Source: Rhodococcus sp. KRD197 (GTDB taxonomy: Bacteria; Actinomycetota; Actinomycetes; Mycobacteriales; Mycobacteriaceae). Taken from it: a stretch of 64,000 bases of DNA. The translations under genes were made by a program, and so were the position numbers. This document shows, piece by piece, positions 17,277 to 25,685 of the stretch; position 1 is the first letter of the stretch, and every line of letters starts with the position of its first letter. The stretch lies in the NCBI RefSeq assembly GCF_017168235.1, contig NZ_JABFAO010000011.1, forward strand, positions 245,513-309,512. Direction: 5' to 3'. A model generated the notes under the pieces. That model was not told where the DNA came from. It saw nothing but the letters and a program-made list of their open reading frames with translations, and ran no database searches.

Positions 17277-18812
17277 GTGACTGCAACTCTGCTCTCGGCC
17301 TGCCCGCTGCTGCGTGCGGCATTCCTCCGGTGCCACTATGACGCCGACTCGCTACTCGAGGCGCTCGGAGACGCGGCCCACGCCGCTCTCGGCCGCGGCG
17401 AACCGGCGCCGGTCCGTATGGCCGCCCGCGATCTCGGTGAGCTGGGAACGCTGGTTCGCCTGTTCCTGCTCGTGGACGACGTCGACGTGCGCGACGCGGC
17501 CGCCGCGCTCGCGCCGCTGTCGATCGACGACGCCGTGGATGCCACGATCGTCACCCGGAGCGGCCCCGATGTCGTTCGCACGTTGGTGGACATCCGGCCG
17601 CTCGATACCGGCACGGGCACACGTTGGGTCGTTTCCGACTTGGACGGAAGCATGCGGCCCGCCCCCACCGCACCCGACCATGTTCTCGGCGTAGGTCAGG
17701 CGTCGTTGTCGTTGCTCCGAGGTACCCCCACGAGACCTGCGGAACATGTACTCGATGTCGGGACCGGTTGCGGTGTACAGGCGGTGCACGCAGCCGGCTA
17801 CGCACGATCGGTGACGGGCACCGACATCAGCCCACGATCGATGTTGCTCGCCGCCGCGACTGCAGCGCTGAACGAAATGACCCTCGAACTGCTGCAGGGC
17901 TCGTGGTTCGAACCCGTGGCGGGCCGTCGATTCGACCGCATCGTCGCCAACCCCCCGTTCGTGGTCGGTCTCGGCACTGTCGACCACAGTTACCGAGACT
18001 CCGGCTTGGACCTGGACGGTGCCAGCAAGCTGATGGTCGAGCAGACCCCTGCCCACCTCGAACCGGGGGGTATCGCCGTGATCCTCGCTTCGTGGGTGCA
18101 CGTGGAGGGTGAGGACTGGCGCTCCCGTGTCGCCTCCTGGCTCCCCGACCACGGCGTCGACGCGTGGATTCTTCAGCGTGATGTGGCCGACCCGGCGCTG
18201 TACGTGGGGACGTGGTTGCGCGACGGCGGGGTCGATCCCCGGGACGAAGCAGGCTCGACGCGCGCTCAGATGTGGCTCGAGCACTTCGCTGCGGCCGAGG
18301 TCACCGGGATCGGCTTCGGTTTCGTCTATCTCAGAAAAACGGATCTACCGAGCGATGTCCTCGCCGAGGACCTGCGACATGCCTTCGACGATCCGCTGGG
18401 TGACGAGGCCGTCGACTACTTCGACCGATTGACCTTCTCCCGCGAGCACGACTACGCAGATACGGTGTTCGAACTCGATCCGGCCACCGCACTCGAGCGG
18501 GTGTATCTGCCGGGCGACGAGGGATGGTCGCTCGAGGTCACCCGGGTGCACCGCGGCAACGGACCGAATTGGCAGCACGAGATCGACGATCTGGGTGCAG
18601 CGCTGCTCGCGGGCATGAATCCGGGTGGACTGACTCTGTGTGAACTCGTCGAACTGCTGGCCGCTGCGCACGGCATCGACGAAACCGCATTGTTGGACGC
18701 GTCGAGCACTCTGGTGGCGGGGCTTCATCGACATGGATTGGTGCGTCCGAGACGGGCCGGCGGCCCGGTTCCCGCCGCTGAGACGTTCTCAGCAACTTCT
18801 CAGGACCGCTGA
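17277..18812 (+). CDS. SAM-dependent methyltransferase with DUF7059 N-terminal domain
   Basis: 511-aa cytosolic protein, GTG start. Residues 1-145 form the DUF7059-type N-terminal domain (helical then beta). The Rossmann methyltransferase core runs from about 150: SAM motif I VLDVGTGCGVQAVHA (158-172), the acidic residue after strand 2 TGTDISP, and IV IVANPPFVVG with NPPF at 225-228. N-P-P-F/Y marks enzymes that methylate an amide or exocyclic amino nitrogen, such as HemK/PrmC and RsmC. The last 200 residues are unassigned. The target (protein glutamine, rRNA or other) cannot be told from sequence. Upstream of sigB, same strand. Confidence 0.85.
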   Translation: MTATLLSACPLLRAAFLRCHYDADSLLEALGDAAHAALGRGEPAPVRMAARDLGELGTLVRLFLLVDDVDVRDAAAALAPLSIDDAVDATIVTRSGPDVVRTLVDIRPLDTGTGTRWVVSDLDGSMRPAPTAPDHVLGVGQASLSLLRGTPTRPAEHVLDVGTGCGVQAVHAAGYARSVTGTDISPRSMLLAAATAALNEMTLELLQGSWFEPVAGRRFDRIVANPPFVVGLGTVDHSYRDSGLDLDGASKLMVEQTPAHLEPGGIAVILASWVHVEGEDWRSRVASWLPDHGVDAWILQRDVADPALYVGTWLRDGGVDPRDEAGSTRAQMWLEHFAAAEVTGIGFGFVYLRKTDLPSDVLAEDLRHAFDDPLGDEAVDYFDRLTFSREHDYADTVFELDPATALERVYLPGDEGWSLEVTRVHRGNGPNWQHEIDDLGAALLAGMNPGGLTLCELVELLAAAHGIDETALLDASSTLVAGLHRHGLVRPRRAGGPVPAAETFSATSQDR

Positions 18813-18854
18813 GGGATAGACCCAGGTCAGACGGGGTAGTACACGGTGGAGCGT

Positions 18855-18884
18855 GGGAACTTTTCTAACTCGCCCGGACGTTGA
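18855..18884 (+). promoter_or_regulatory. SigE/SigH-type promoter of sigB
   Basis: GGGAAC (18855-18860) is followed 18 bases later by CGTTGA (18879-18884). This matches the -35 GGAAC and -10 cGTT of actinobacterial ECF sigma factors SigE and SigH, which are known to drive sigB in mycobacteria. Transcription would begin near 18892, about 27 bases before the sigB ATG. Confidence 0.75.
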
Positions 18885-18918
18885 TCCCTATGAGACACCA
18901 CCGATCAGGAGGCAAGTC

Positions 18919-19890
18919 ATGACCAGCCCCAGCACCACTACCCGCCCGCGCCCCAGCGATGCTGATCTCGACGCCCAGAGCCCGGCCGCAGACCTCGTTC
19001 GCGTCTACCTCAACGGTATCGGTCGCACCGCCCTGCTGACCGCTGACGAAGAGGTCGACCTCGCCAAGCGAATCGAAGCTGGGTTGTATGCGAAGAACGT
19101 GCTGGAGAACGGCAAGCGCCTCACGGCGGCGAAGAAGCGCAACCTGGCCATCATCGTGCGCGACGGAAGTGCAGCCCGTAGCCACCTGTTGGAGGCCAAC
19201 CTGCGTCTGGTCGTCTCTCTCGCCAAGCGGTACACCGGTCGCGGAATGCCGCTGCTGGACCTCATCCAGGAGGGCAATCTGGGTCTGATTCGCGCCATGG
19301 AGAAGTTCGACTACGCGAAGGGCTTCAAGTTCTCGACGTACGCAACCTGGTGGATCCGACAGGCCATCACCCGCGGCATGGCCGATCAGAGCCGAACCAT
19401 TCGGCTTCCCGTCCACCTAGTAGAGCAGGTGAACAAACTCGCACGCATCAAGCGCGAGTTGCATCAGCAGCTCGGACGCGAGGCCACCGACGAGGAATTG
19501 TCGAACGAGTCCGGTATCCCCGCGGAGAAGATCGCGGATCTCCTCGACCACAGTCGCGACCCGGTGAGCTTGGACATGCCGGTCGGCAGCGACGAGGAAG
19601 CCCCTCTCGGAGACTTCATCGAGGATGCCGAGGCGACTTCCGCCGAGAACGCGGTCATCGCCGGACTGCTGCACAGTGACGTGCGCACTGTCCTCGGAAC
19701 ATTGGACGAGCGCGAACAGCAGGTCATCCGGCTCCGGTACGGCTTGGACGACGGCCAGCCCCGAACTCTCGACCAGATCGGAAAGCTGTTCGGTCTCTCA
19801 CGCGAGCGCGTGCGTCAGATCGAACGCGAGGTGATGGTCAAGCTTCGCCAGGGCGATCGGGCCGAGAAGCTGCGTTCTTACGCCAGCTGA
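18919..19890 (+). CDS. sigB: Principal-like stress sigma factor SigB
   Basis: Group 2 sigma factor for general stress and stationary-phase transcription. 323 aa from ATG 18919, which has AGGAGG eight bases upstream. It lacks the long N-terminal extension of SigA; region 1.2 starts at about residue 25 ([20 protein letters not shown]). Region 2 ([36 protein letters not shown]) and region 4 ([20 protein letters not shown]) are almost identical to SigA, so the promoter specificity should overlap. An ECF-type promoter lies just upstream. In M. tuberculosis this gene abuts ideR; here 7.2 kb separates them. Confidence 0.96.
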   Translation: MTSPSTTTRPRPSDADLDAQSPAADLVRVYLNGIGRTALLTADEEVDLAKRIEAGLYAKNVLENGKRLTAAKKRNLAIIVRDGSAARSHLLEANLRLVVSLAKRYTGRGMPLLDLIQEGNLGLIRAMEKFDYAKGFKFSTYATWWIRQAITRGMADQSRTIRLPVHLVEQVNKLARIKRELHQQLGREATDEELSNESGIPAEKIADLLDHSRDPVSLDMPVGSDEEAPLGDFIEDAEATSAENAVIAGLLHSDVRTVLGTLDEREQQVIRLRYGLDDGQPRTLDQIGKLFGLSRERVRQIEREVMVKLRQGDRAEKLRSYAS

Positions 19891-20237
19891 CCCCCAGAAC
19901 AGGTGAGACAGTAGTGAACAATTCCTGCGGTCTCACCCCCACGCGGCGGCCGACCCGGTTTTCCTCCCCCCTCTGGGAATCCGGGTTCGGCCGCTGCGTG
20001 CATTTGTAGAAGTCGCGTTTATCGGCCCGACCCTTTGGGATGTGGGTCGACATGTCGACGCGCCGGAACGTCATCGAACCGTGATTTCCGGTTTGGTAAT
20101 GCGGCCGCGGTGCACGTCGATAAATCCGAGACAGAGCGATATCAGTAGTCGACGACCGTGGAGGCCGCGCCAACCCAGGCGATGACACGAAATAGTCCAC
20201 CGTCCCGACTCGGCTCACGACGAGAAGGGAAAAGGCC
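19891..20237. other. 347-bp intergenic stretch after sigB
   Basis: No convincing gene. It holds an imperfect hairpin (19940-20000) and then about 230 bases with AT-rich patches, presumably the promoter of the secreted-protein gene; GAAGGGAAAAGG just before 20238 is its ribosome site. Nothing else is recognisable. Confidence 0.5.
19940..20000 (+). terminator. Probable sigB terminator (imperfect hairpin)
   Basis: CACGCGGCGGCCGACCCGG (19940-19958) pairs with CCGGGTTCGGCCGCTGCGTG (19981-20000) with one mismatch and one bulge around a 22-base, T- and C-rich loop. It lies 50 bases after the sigB stop. Confidence 0.55.
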
Positions 20238-20708
20238 TTGCGCAACCTCGGACTTCGAATTGCAACCATCGCGGCAATGTTCGCAGCTGTGTTCGTGGGA
20301 GGTGGACTCGCACAGGCCGCCCCTGCCCCCGTACCTGTCTATCAGATCCCGGCGACGGCCTTCGCCGTCAGCGGGCTCGTCGTTCCCAGCCCTGTCTTTG
20401 CGACAGTAACCGCGCGGTCACTGGCTCCGGCGACGACAGAATTCGCCGCTCCCGCCAGGCCCGAGGTGTGTTCGACGACGGCCGGACGTGCTCTCGTCAA
20501 GATCTCCTACCTCAACTTCAACACGGGTGCCACTGGATCTGTCACTGTCAAGCCATGTGAGCACTTCATCGACCCGACGCCGACCAGCGTGGTTGCGCCC
20601 ACCGGATCGGGCCGAATCGTGTTGACAACGCAGGTAATCGGATCGCCGTTCGCACCGGCCGCCGGCCAGCCGTCGATCCCGGGCATTGGAACCTTCCACG
20701 CGCCGTAG
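20238..20708 (+). CDS. Small secreted protein, unknown function
   Basis: 156-aa exported protein. TTG start at 20238 with an A/G-rich ribosome site (GGGAAAAGG). The signal peptide spans residues 1-27 (LRIATIAAMFAAVFVGGGLAQA, then cleavage at AQA-AP). The mature part is rich in Pro, Ala, Thr and Val and has two cysteines (PEVCSTT and VKPCEHF) that could form one disulfide, with a beta-rich centre (ALVKISYLNFNTGATGSVTV). I do not recognise a family. Homologues of this type are common in rhodococci as hypothetical secreted proteins. Confidence 0.7.
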   Translation: MRNLGLRIATIAAMFAAVFVGGGLAQAAPAPVPVYQIPATAFAVSGLVVPSPVFATVTARSLAPATTEFAAPARPEVCSTTAGRALVKISYLNFNTGATGSVTVKPCEHFIDPTPTSVVAPTGSGRIVLTTQVIGSPFAPAAGQPSIPGIGTFHAP

Positions 20709-20837
20709 CGATCTGATGGCTCCTTTACTCGCTTTCAAGCAGGAGCTGTAGAGTCATCCCGCTCAACGCAGCGCAGTCGCTGTACGACGAGTTCGCCGAG
20801 CTGCACTACGCGCCACGGCGATCCGTGGGCGCGGTCC

Positions 20838-21413
20838 TCACGTCGGCGGCACGGCGATGTCCACCGGATGTGCCACGATGGCGAGCACCGCGGCCCGCAG
20901 GTCGTCACGGGGCCCCCGCGCGCCGAGCTCCTGAAGGCTCACGTCGGCAGCCATCGCGACCGCGAGGGTCGCGATGGGTGCGGCCGGCGACCAGCCGATC
21001 ACCTCGAGATCCGCGCGCACGAGAGCGGCAAACATCGCATTGCGCTCGGCAACCTGCTCGCCCAAATCGGTTTCCGATCGTGCCTGCGCGAGAAACGCTT
21101 TCGTTCCCGGCGTAGCCAGGCAGGCATCGAGGAAGGCAACGAACCCGGTGCGTAGCCGTTCGATCCCCGGGGGCAGCCCCTCGATCGCCGACGTCATCAG
21201 GGATTCCAGCTGGTCGTGGTATCTGCGATGAAGCTCGACGATGTAGCTATGCCGATCCGGAAAATGCTGGTAAAAGCTACCTTTGGCCATCCCGGCGGTG
21301 GTGGTCACGGCGCTGATCGACAGTGCGCCGACGCCCTTCTCCTCCGCAAGCGACATTCCCGCATCGAGCAGCGCTCGACGTCCGGGTCCAGCGGGACGCG
21401 CCACAGAGACCAC
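20838..21413 (-). CDS. TetR family transcriptional regulator
   Basis: 191-aa DNA-binding repressor. The helix-turn-helix occupies about residues 12-58, ending with the TetR hallmark GSFYQHFPDRHSYIVEL. The C-terminal ligand domain begins near 75 (LESLMTSAIEGLPPGIERL). It is divergent from a secreted lipase gene; the 71-bp gap contains an 18-bp near-perfect palindrome, so it very likely represses the lipase and itself. The ligand is unknown. Confidence 0.9.
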   Translation of the reverse strand: MVSVARPAGPGRRALLDAGMSLAEEKGVGALSISAVTTTAGMAKGSFYQHFPDRHSYIVELHRRYHDQLESLMTSAIEGLPPGIERLRTGFVAFLDACLATPGTKAFLAQARSETDLGEQVAERNAMFAALVRADLEVIGWSPAAPIATLAVAMAADVSLQELGARGPRDDLRAAVLAIVAHPVDIAVPPT

Positions 21414-21452
21414 CTTCCCTCGTCCGGGTCGTGAGTGTACCGTTCCCGTTAA

Positions 21453-21470
21453 TGACCGACCGGTCAGTCA
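21453..21470. promoter_or_regulatory. TetR operator between tetR and lipase genes
   Basis: TGACCGACCGGTCAGTCA matches its own reverse complement at 16 of 18 positions, with a GACCGGTC core. GACCGNNCGGTC-type palindromes are typical TetR operators. It lies 40 bases upstream of the regulator start and 15 bases before the lipase ATG, where it would block both. Confidence 0.8.
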
Positions 21471-21484
21471 ATCGAGGAGGGGTC

Positions 21485-22432
21485 ATGGGAATCCGATTCG
21501 TGCACACACTCGCCACCGCCATCTCGGCTGCCACCGTCGCAGCCGTCATGGCAGCAACGGCCGCGCCGGCCATCGCACAGCAGGCACCGGAACCGTCGGA
21601 CTACCCCTTCAGCTACCTGGCCGGGGTCCGGGCACAGGCTGCTGACCCGGGCAGCGCTCCGGCGGGCACCAACGATCCCACCTGCCGGTCGGAGCGAAAC
21701 CCTGTCGTCCTTCTGCATGGGTTCGTCTCGAATTCCACACTGACCTGGCAGGCACTGGCCCCACTGCTCCGCGATCGCGGTTACTGCGTGTTCACCTTCG
21801 ACTACGGCAGGGCGGATTTCTCCGGCACACTCGGTGGCATCACGCCCGTCGAGCCGAGCGCCACCGAGTTCGCCCGGTTCGTCGACGAGGTCCTCGCCGA
21901 CACCGGCGCCGACGCGATCGACCTGATCGGGCACTCCGAGGGAGGGACGATGCCGTTCCACTTCCTGACCCGGCTCGGCGGTGCCGACAAGGTCGACCGA
22001 TACATCGGCATCGCGCCCCTGTACCGGGGGACGTCCCAGTGGGGGCTCGCCGGTCTGATCGGCGAGCTGTATTCCTCGCCGGCCGGGCAGGTGCTGACGG
22101 ACGTGTGCGGGGCGTGCCGCGACATGGTGTCCGGCTCAGCATTCCTCGCCGAACTCGACCCGCACGGCGATGCGGCGCCCAGCGTGCAGTTCACCAACAT
22201 CATGACGCGTTACGACCAGAACGCCACCCCGTACACGACCGGCGTCCTCGAAGGACGAAACGTGAGCAACGTCGTCGTCCAGGACCTGTGCGGCCAGGAC
22301 TACTCGGACCACTATCAGCTCACCTACTCGCCGACGACGGCACACATCGTGCTCGGTGCTCTCGACGCGAATTACACGGCGACGCCTACGTGCTCACCGT
22401 CGCTGCCCGTCCTGGGGGTTCCCGGGTCGTGA
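21485..22432 (+). CDS. Secreted alpha/beta-hydrolase (triacylglycerol lipase type)
   Basis: 315-aa exported esterase or lipase. ATG 21485 with GAGGAGGGG just upstream. Signal peptide residues 1-31 (MAATAAPAIA-QQ cleavage). The lipase signatures are the oxyanion strand VVLLHGFVSNSTLTW (about 75-89) and the nucleophile elbow IDLIGHSEGGTMPF with Ser at 151; a C-terminal His (TTAHIVLGALD) completes a probable triad. Six cysteines in the mature part (e.g. VCGACRD) suggest disulfides. The arrangement resembles the LipA/EstA-type secreted lipases of actinobacteria. Regulated by the divergent TetR protein by position. Confidence 0.85.
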   Translation: MGIRFVHTLATAISAATVAAVMAATAAPAIAQQAPEPSDYPFSYLAGVRAQAADPGSAPAGTNDPTCRSERNPVVLLHGFVSNSTLTWQALAPLLRDRGYCVFTFDYGRADFSGTLGGITPVEPSATEFARFVDEVLADTGADAIDLIGHSEGGTMPFHFLTRLGGADKVDRYIGIAPLYRGTSQWGLAGLIGELYSSPAGQVLTDVCGACRDMVSGSAFLAELDPHGDAAPSVQFTNIMTRYDQNATPYTTGVLEGRNVSNVVVQDLCGQDYSDHYQLTYSPTTAHIVLGALDANYTATPTCSPSLPVLGVPGS

Positions 22433-22517
22433 CGACGCCAAATATTCTTGGGGTTCTGGGCGAATAAGCGCGGCACCCCCTAAAATGCGGCGGCTATCGG
22501 CGCGTCTGAGACGTCAG

Positions 22518-22805
22518 CTATTCGGAAACCACCTCGACCGAGGGGCCTGGTCGTCTGGGCCGAACGTTGGTGGCGAAAAATTGGTAACCGTCGCCTGCGT
22601 TTGCGATCCATTCGTAATCGACAGTTTCTCCTAGGACGGCGTTTCGCGGCGGCGAGATCGAGGCTTGCTGGCCTGGCTTCAACTCCGGCATGTCAGGCCT
22701 CCACAGGTTGCTGAAGTGAAACCAACATCCCGATGGAGTTTCTGCCGAAACGATTACACCCCATCCTTCTTCGGCATTCCACAGGTCGACTTTCCCCTCA
22801 GTCAC
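22518..22805 (-). CDS. Cold-shock-domain-like protein
   Basis: About 95 aa. The N-terminal part VTEGKVDLWNAEEGWGVIVS follows the CspA pattern (GxVKWFNxEKGWGFI) and FHFSNLWRPD corresponds to the RNP2 region VFVHFS. Several aromatic RNA-contact positions are replaced (WNAEEGWGV, GCWFHFS), and the C-terminus RPRRPGPSVEVVSE is unrelated to canonical Csp. AGAGGG six bases before GTG 22805 decides the start; ATG 22811 and ATG 22820 are alternatives. The surrounding 500 bp are visibly more AT-rich than the neighbours, hinting at acquisition. RNA or DNA binding is likely, the role is unknown. Confidence 0.65.
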   Translation of the reverse strand: MTEGKVDLWNAEEGWGVIVSAETPSGCWFHFSNLWRPDMPELKPGQQASISPPRNAVLGETVDYEWIANAGDGYQFFATNVRPRRPGPSVEVVSE

Positions 22806-22898
22806 CAGCATCCCTCTCATACCTACTCGAGTCGAATATCTGAGCATGCTTGCCGAGAATCACCGAGCCGATTCGTACGCTACTGGTGGTCCGCGTTT

Positions 22899-22994
22899 GA
22901 AGTTGTTGGGCGGTTCGCTTTCTTGGATATCTGCTCGGCGGTTTTGGTCCAGACGAACGGTTGTTGAACCAAAACGGTACCGCCCAATAACTTC
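22899..22994. repeat. 96-bp inverted repeat upstream of the cold-shock-like gene
   Basis: Outer arms GAAGTTGTTGGGCGGT (22899-22914) and ACCGCCCAATAACTTC (22979-22994) are complementary at 15 of 16 positions. Inside, GTTTTGGT (22941-22948) pairs with ACCAAAAC (22967-22974). The element sits between the 3' end of the acetyltransferase gene and the cold-shock-like gene. It may be a transcription terminator, a regulatory leader or a short mobile-element remnant. Confidence 0.7.
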
Positions 22995-23006
22995 AGGCGC
23001 GCCGCA

Positions 23007-25685
23007 CTAGCGCAACCGGCGCGGCCCGAGATCGTTGCGAGTCGGCTCGGGTCCCAGTCTTACCCGGGCGTCGGTGATCTCTGCGGCGCTTGCCGACGCC
23101 AGCACCGGTTCGCACGCCAACTCTCTGATCTCCGGAATGTCGTCTGCCATGGCAGACACGCGCTGAACCAGATCCACCAGTGCCTTCTTGTTGACAGGCA
23201 CCGCGTTTCGGTAACCGGACAGCAGCGGCGCTGCCTTCGGCGCGTCGATGAGCTCGACCGATTCGTCCTCGGTCAGCGGGAGCACGCGGTATGCGCGGTC
23301 GCCGAGCAGGTCCGAGATAACCCCGGCCAACCCGAACGACACGAGGGAGCCGAACGAGGGATCGTCCTGCACGCGCACGACACATCCAATTCCCTTGTGT
23401 GCCATCTTCTGTACGTGCAGCAGAGGTTCGCCCGACTCGGCTGCCAGGGCTCGATAGGCGAAGCGCACCGCATCGGCACCGGCGAGATCGAGCCGAACGC
23501 CCCCGAGGTCCGGACGGTGTCGCCACTGCTCGCCCGTCGCTTTGAGAGCGACCGGATAGCGCAGCTCTTCCGCAGCGGCGACTGCCTCCTCCTCGTCGGT
23601 GACAGTCTTGAACTCCACGACGTCGATCCCGTAGCAGGACAGCAACTCGGCAGCCTCGAAATCGGAGAGCCATCGGTCGGTGTCGTTCGACACCCACTGA
23701 CGTACCAGCGCTGTGGCGCGTTCGGAATCTATGCCGTTGGGGCGTACTGGTTGCGATACCGGTCGGCTCCGCCAGGCCGAGTAACGCCAGGCCTTGGCGA
23801 GTGCGGATACTGCTCGTTCGGGACTGGAATACGACGGCACCGACCCTCGAACCGGTTGTCCCTGTTCTCCGCGCACAGCCAAGACGTCGGGGATGCCTTC
23901 GGTGGCGAGAAACGTGGTGAGAACTGGCTTGTCTGCGCCGTGCACTGCCTCACCGAGTGCAGCGGCGAACGGTTCGACGGTCACCGCCACCGGCGGGACG
24001 AACACGACGATCACAGAATCGACGTCGTCGGCCTCGAGCGCGCCCGATACCGCCGCCGCGAACTCGGTGGGGCCGGCCTGGGGGCCGACATCGATCGATG
24101 CCCCAGCGTGCAGACCTTCCGCCCGCGCAGCATCCACTGCCAGCACGCCGAGGGCGGTGGAGTTGCCGACCACCGCAACCCGCGGCCCCGTAGGCAGCGG
24201 TTGGTAGCCGAAGAGAATCGCACAGTCGAAGAGCTGGGCGATCGTGTCGACTTGGATCACCCCTGCCTGCTCGAACAGCGCACGCACGATGGAATCGTCG
24301 ATATCCGGTCCGGTGGCGAGCGCCGGAGGTACCGCACCTCGGCCGCTCTTGACCGCCACGATCGGTTTGGTGCGCGCCACTCGCCGGGCGATACGGGTGA
24401 ACTTGCGTGGGTTGCCGAAGCTTTCGAGGTACAGGAGAACCACCTCGGTGGCCGGGTCCGAGTCCCAGTACTGCAGCAGATCGTTGCCGGACACGTCCGC
24501 GCGATTTCCGGCCGAAACGAAGGTCGAGAGCCCGAGGCTGCGCTTGGCCGCCTGATCGAGGATGGCGATGCCCAGAGCGCCGGACTGACAGAAGAATCCG
24601 ACGTGCCCTGGCATCGGCAGGTGCGGTGCAAGGGTGGCGTTCAGCGCGAATGCGGGGTCGGTGTTGGCCACTCCCAGCGCGTTCGGGCCGACGAGCCGCA
24701 TACCGTGCGCACGGGCGGCATGGACGAGCCTTCGCTCCTTCTCCTGTCCCTCGGCGCCGGTCTCCGCGAAGCCGCCCGACACCACCACCAGCGCCTTGAC
24801 ACCCTTGTCCAAACAGTCGTCGAGCACACCATCGATCGAGTCGGCCGGCACCGCAGCGATCGCCAGATCGACCGGGTCCGGTATGTCCCTGACAGTGCGA
24901 TAGGCGCGTACCCCGCGAACCGACCGGTGGTCGGCGTTGACCGGATACACCGGTCCGGTGAAACCTGCCGCGAGCAGGTTCGCCAGGACGGCGTTGCCAA
25001 CCTTGGAGCTGTCGGTGGACGCGCCGATGACCGCGACGGACGACGGGCTCAGCACATTGCGCACACTGCGCGCTTCGGCTGCGCGTTCCCGCGAATTGCG
25101 CACCGACAGCAGAGCTTCACTGGGGTCGATCGCGAAATCCAGTCGTAGAACTCCACCTTCGAAGGTCCGCGAGACCTGGTACCCCGCTTCACGGAAGACC
25201 GAGACCATGTTGCGGTTCTCGGCAAGCACCTCTGCGACGAACATCGACACTCCGTTTTCCGCTGCGGCACCGGCGAGGTGCTCGAGCAGAATCGGCCCCA
25301 GGCCGCGACCCTGGTGACTGTCGGCTACAACGAACGCGACCTCGGCGGAGTTGCCGTCGCCCTCGGGGAGTCGCTCGTAACGCCCGACGGCGATGATGTC
25401 GTCGCCCAGGATGGCCACCAACGCGACCCGCGAATGGTGATCCACGGTGGTGAAGTTGAGCACGTCGCGCTCGGGCATCCTCGGGTACGGGCCGAAGTAG
25501 CGCATATAACGAGTGCGTTCGGACAGTTTGCTGTGAAAGGTGATCAGCGCCTCCGCGTCGGACGGCACGATCGGTCGGAGATGAACCGCACCTCCGTCGG
25601 AAGCGAGTACGTCGGCGACCCAGTGCTTCGGAAACGACGTCTCGGCCGCGATCCGTTCGCGTTCCTTGGGGGTGGGTTCAGTCAC
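23007..25685 (-). CDS. Protein lysine acetyltransferase: GNAT fused to acyl-CoA synthetase (NDP-forming) domains
   Basis: 892-aa fusion, GTG 25685 (VTEPTPKERERIAAE). Residues about 34-185 are a GNAT domain with the acetyl-CoA loop SHQGRGLGPILLEHL at about 123-137. About 214-310 is a CoA-binding Rossmann domain (VAVIGASTDSSKVGNAVLA), then succinyl-CoA-ligase-like domains (FFCQSGALGIAILDQAAKR), then an ATP-grasp domain from about 665 to the end. GNAT-first order differs from Salmonella Pat, where GNAT is last, and is known from actinobacteria. The start overlaps the acuC stop by 8 bases, so the two are translated together; the pair should acetylate and deacetylate lysines, classically of acetyl-CoA synthetase. 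Confidence 0.85.
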   Translation of the reverse strand: MTEPTPKERERIAAETSFPKHWVADVLASDGGAVHLRPIVPSDAEALITFHSKLSERTRYMRYFGPYPRMPERDVLNFTTVDHHSRVALVAILGDDIIAVGRYERLPEGDGNSAEVAFVVADSHQGRGLGPILLEHLAGAAAENGVSMFVAEVLAENRNMVSVFREAGYQVSRTFEGGVLRLDFAIDPSEALLSVRNSRERAAEARSVRNVLSPSSVAVIGASTDSSKVGNAVLANLLAAGFTGPVYPVNADHRSVRGVRAYRTVRDIPDPVDLAIAAVPADSIDGVLDDCLDKGVKALVVVSGGFAETGAEGQEKERRLVHAARAHGMRLVGPNALGVANTDPAFALNATLAPHLPMPGHVGFFCQSGALGIAILDQAAKRSLGLSTFVSAGNRADVSGNDLLQYWDSDPATEVVLLYLESFGNPRKFTRIARRVARTKPIVAVKSGRGAVPPALATGPDIDDSIVRALFEQAGVIQVDTIAQLFDCAILFGYQPLPTGPRVAVVGNSTALGVLAVDAARAEGLHAGASIDVGPQAGPTEFAAAVSGALEADDVDSVIVVFVPPVAVTVEPFAAALGEAVHGADKPVLTTFLATEGIPDVLAVRGEQGQPVRGSVPSYSSPERAVSALAKAWRYSAWRSRPVSQPVRPNGIDSERATALVRQWVSNDTDRWLSDFEAAELLSCYGIDVVEFKTVTDEEEAVAAAEELRYPVALKATGEQWRHRPDLGGVRLDLAGADAVRFAYRALAAESGEPLLHVQKMAHKGIGCVVRVQDDPSFGSLVSFGLAGVISDLLGDRAYRVLPLTEDESVELIDAPKAAPLLSGYRNAVPVNKKALVDLVQRVSAMADDIPEIRELACEPVLASASAAEITDARVRLGPEPTRNDLGPRRLR

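Noticed and set aside
20838-22432. Toxin-antitoxin or defence island around the TetR/lipase genes
   Set aside because: The two genes are an ordinary repressor plus exported hydrolase; no nuclease, toxin or paired small gene is present.
23397-25148. 583-codon plus-strand frame inside the acetyltransferase gene
   Set aside because: Antisense shadow; the minus-strand GNAT and ATP-grasp motifs are decisive.
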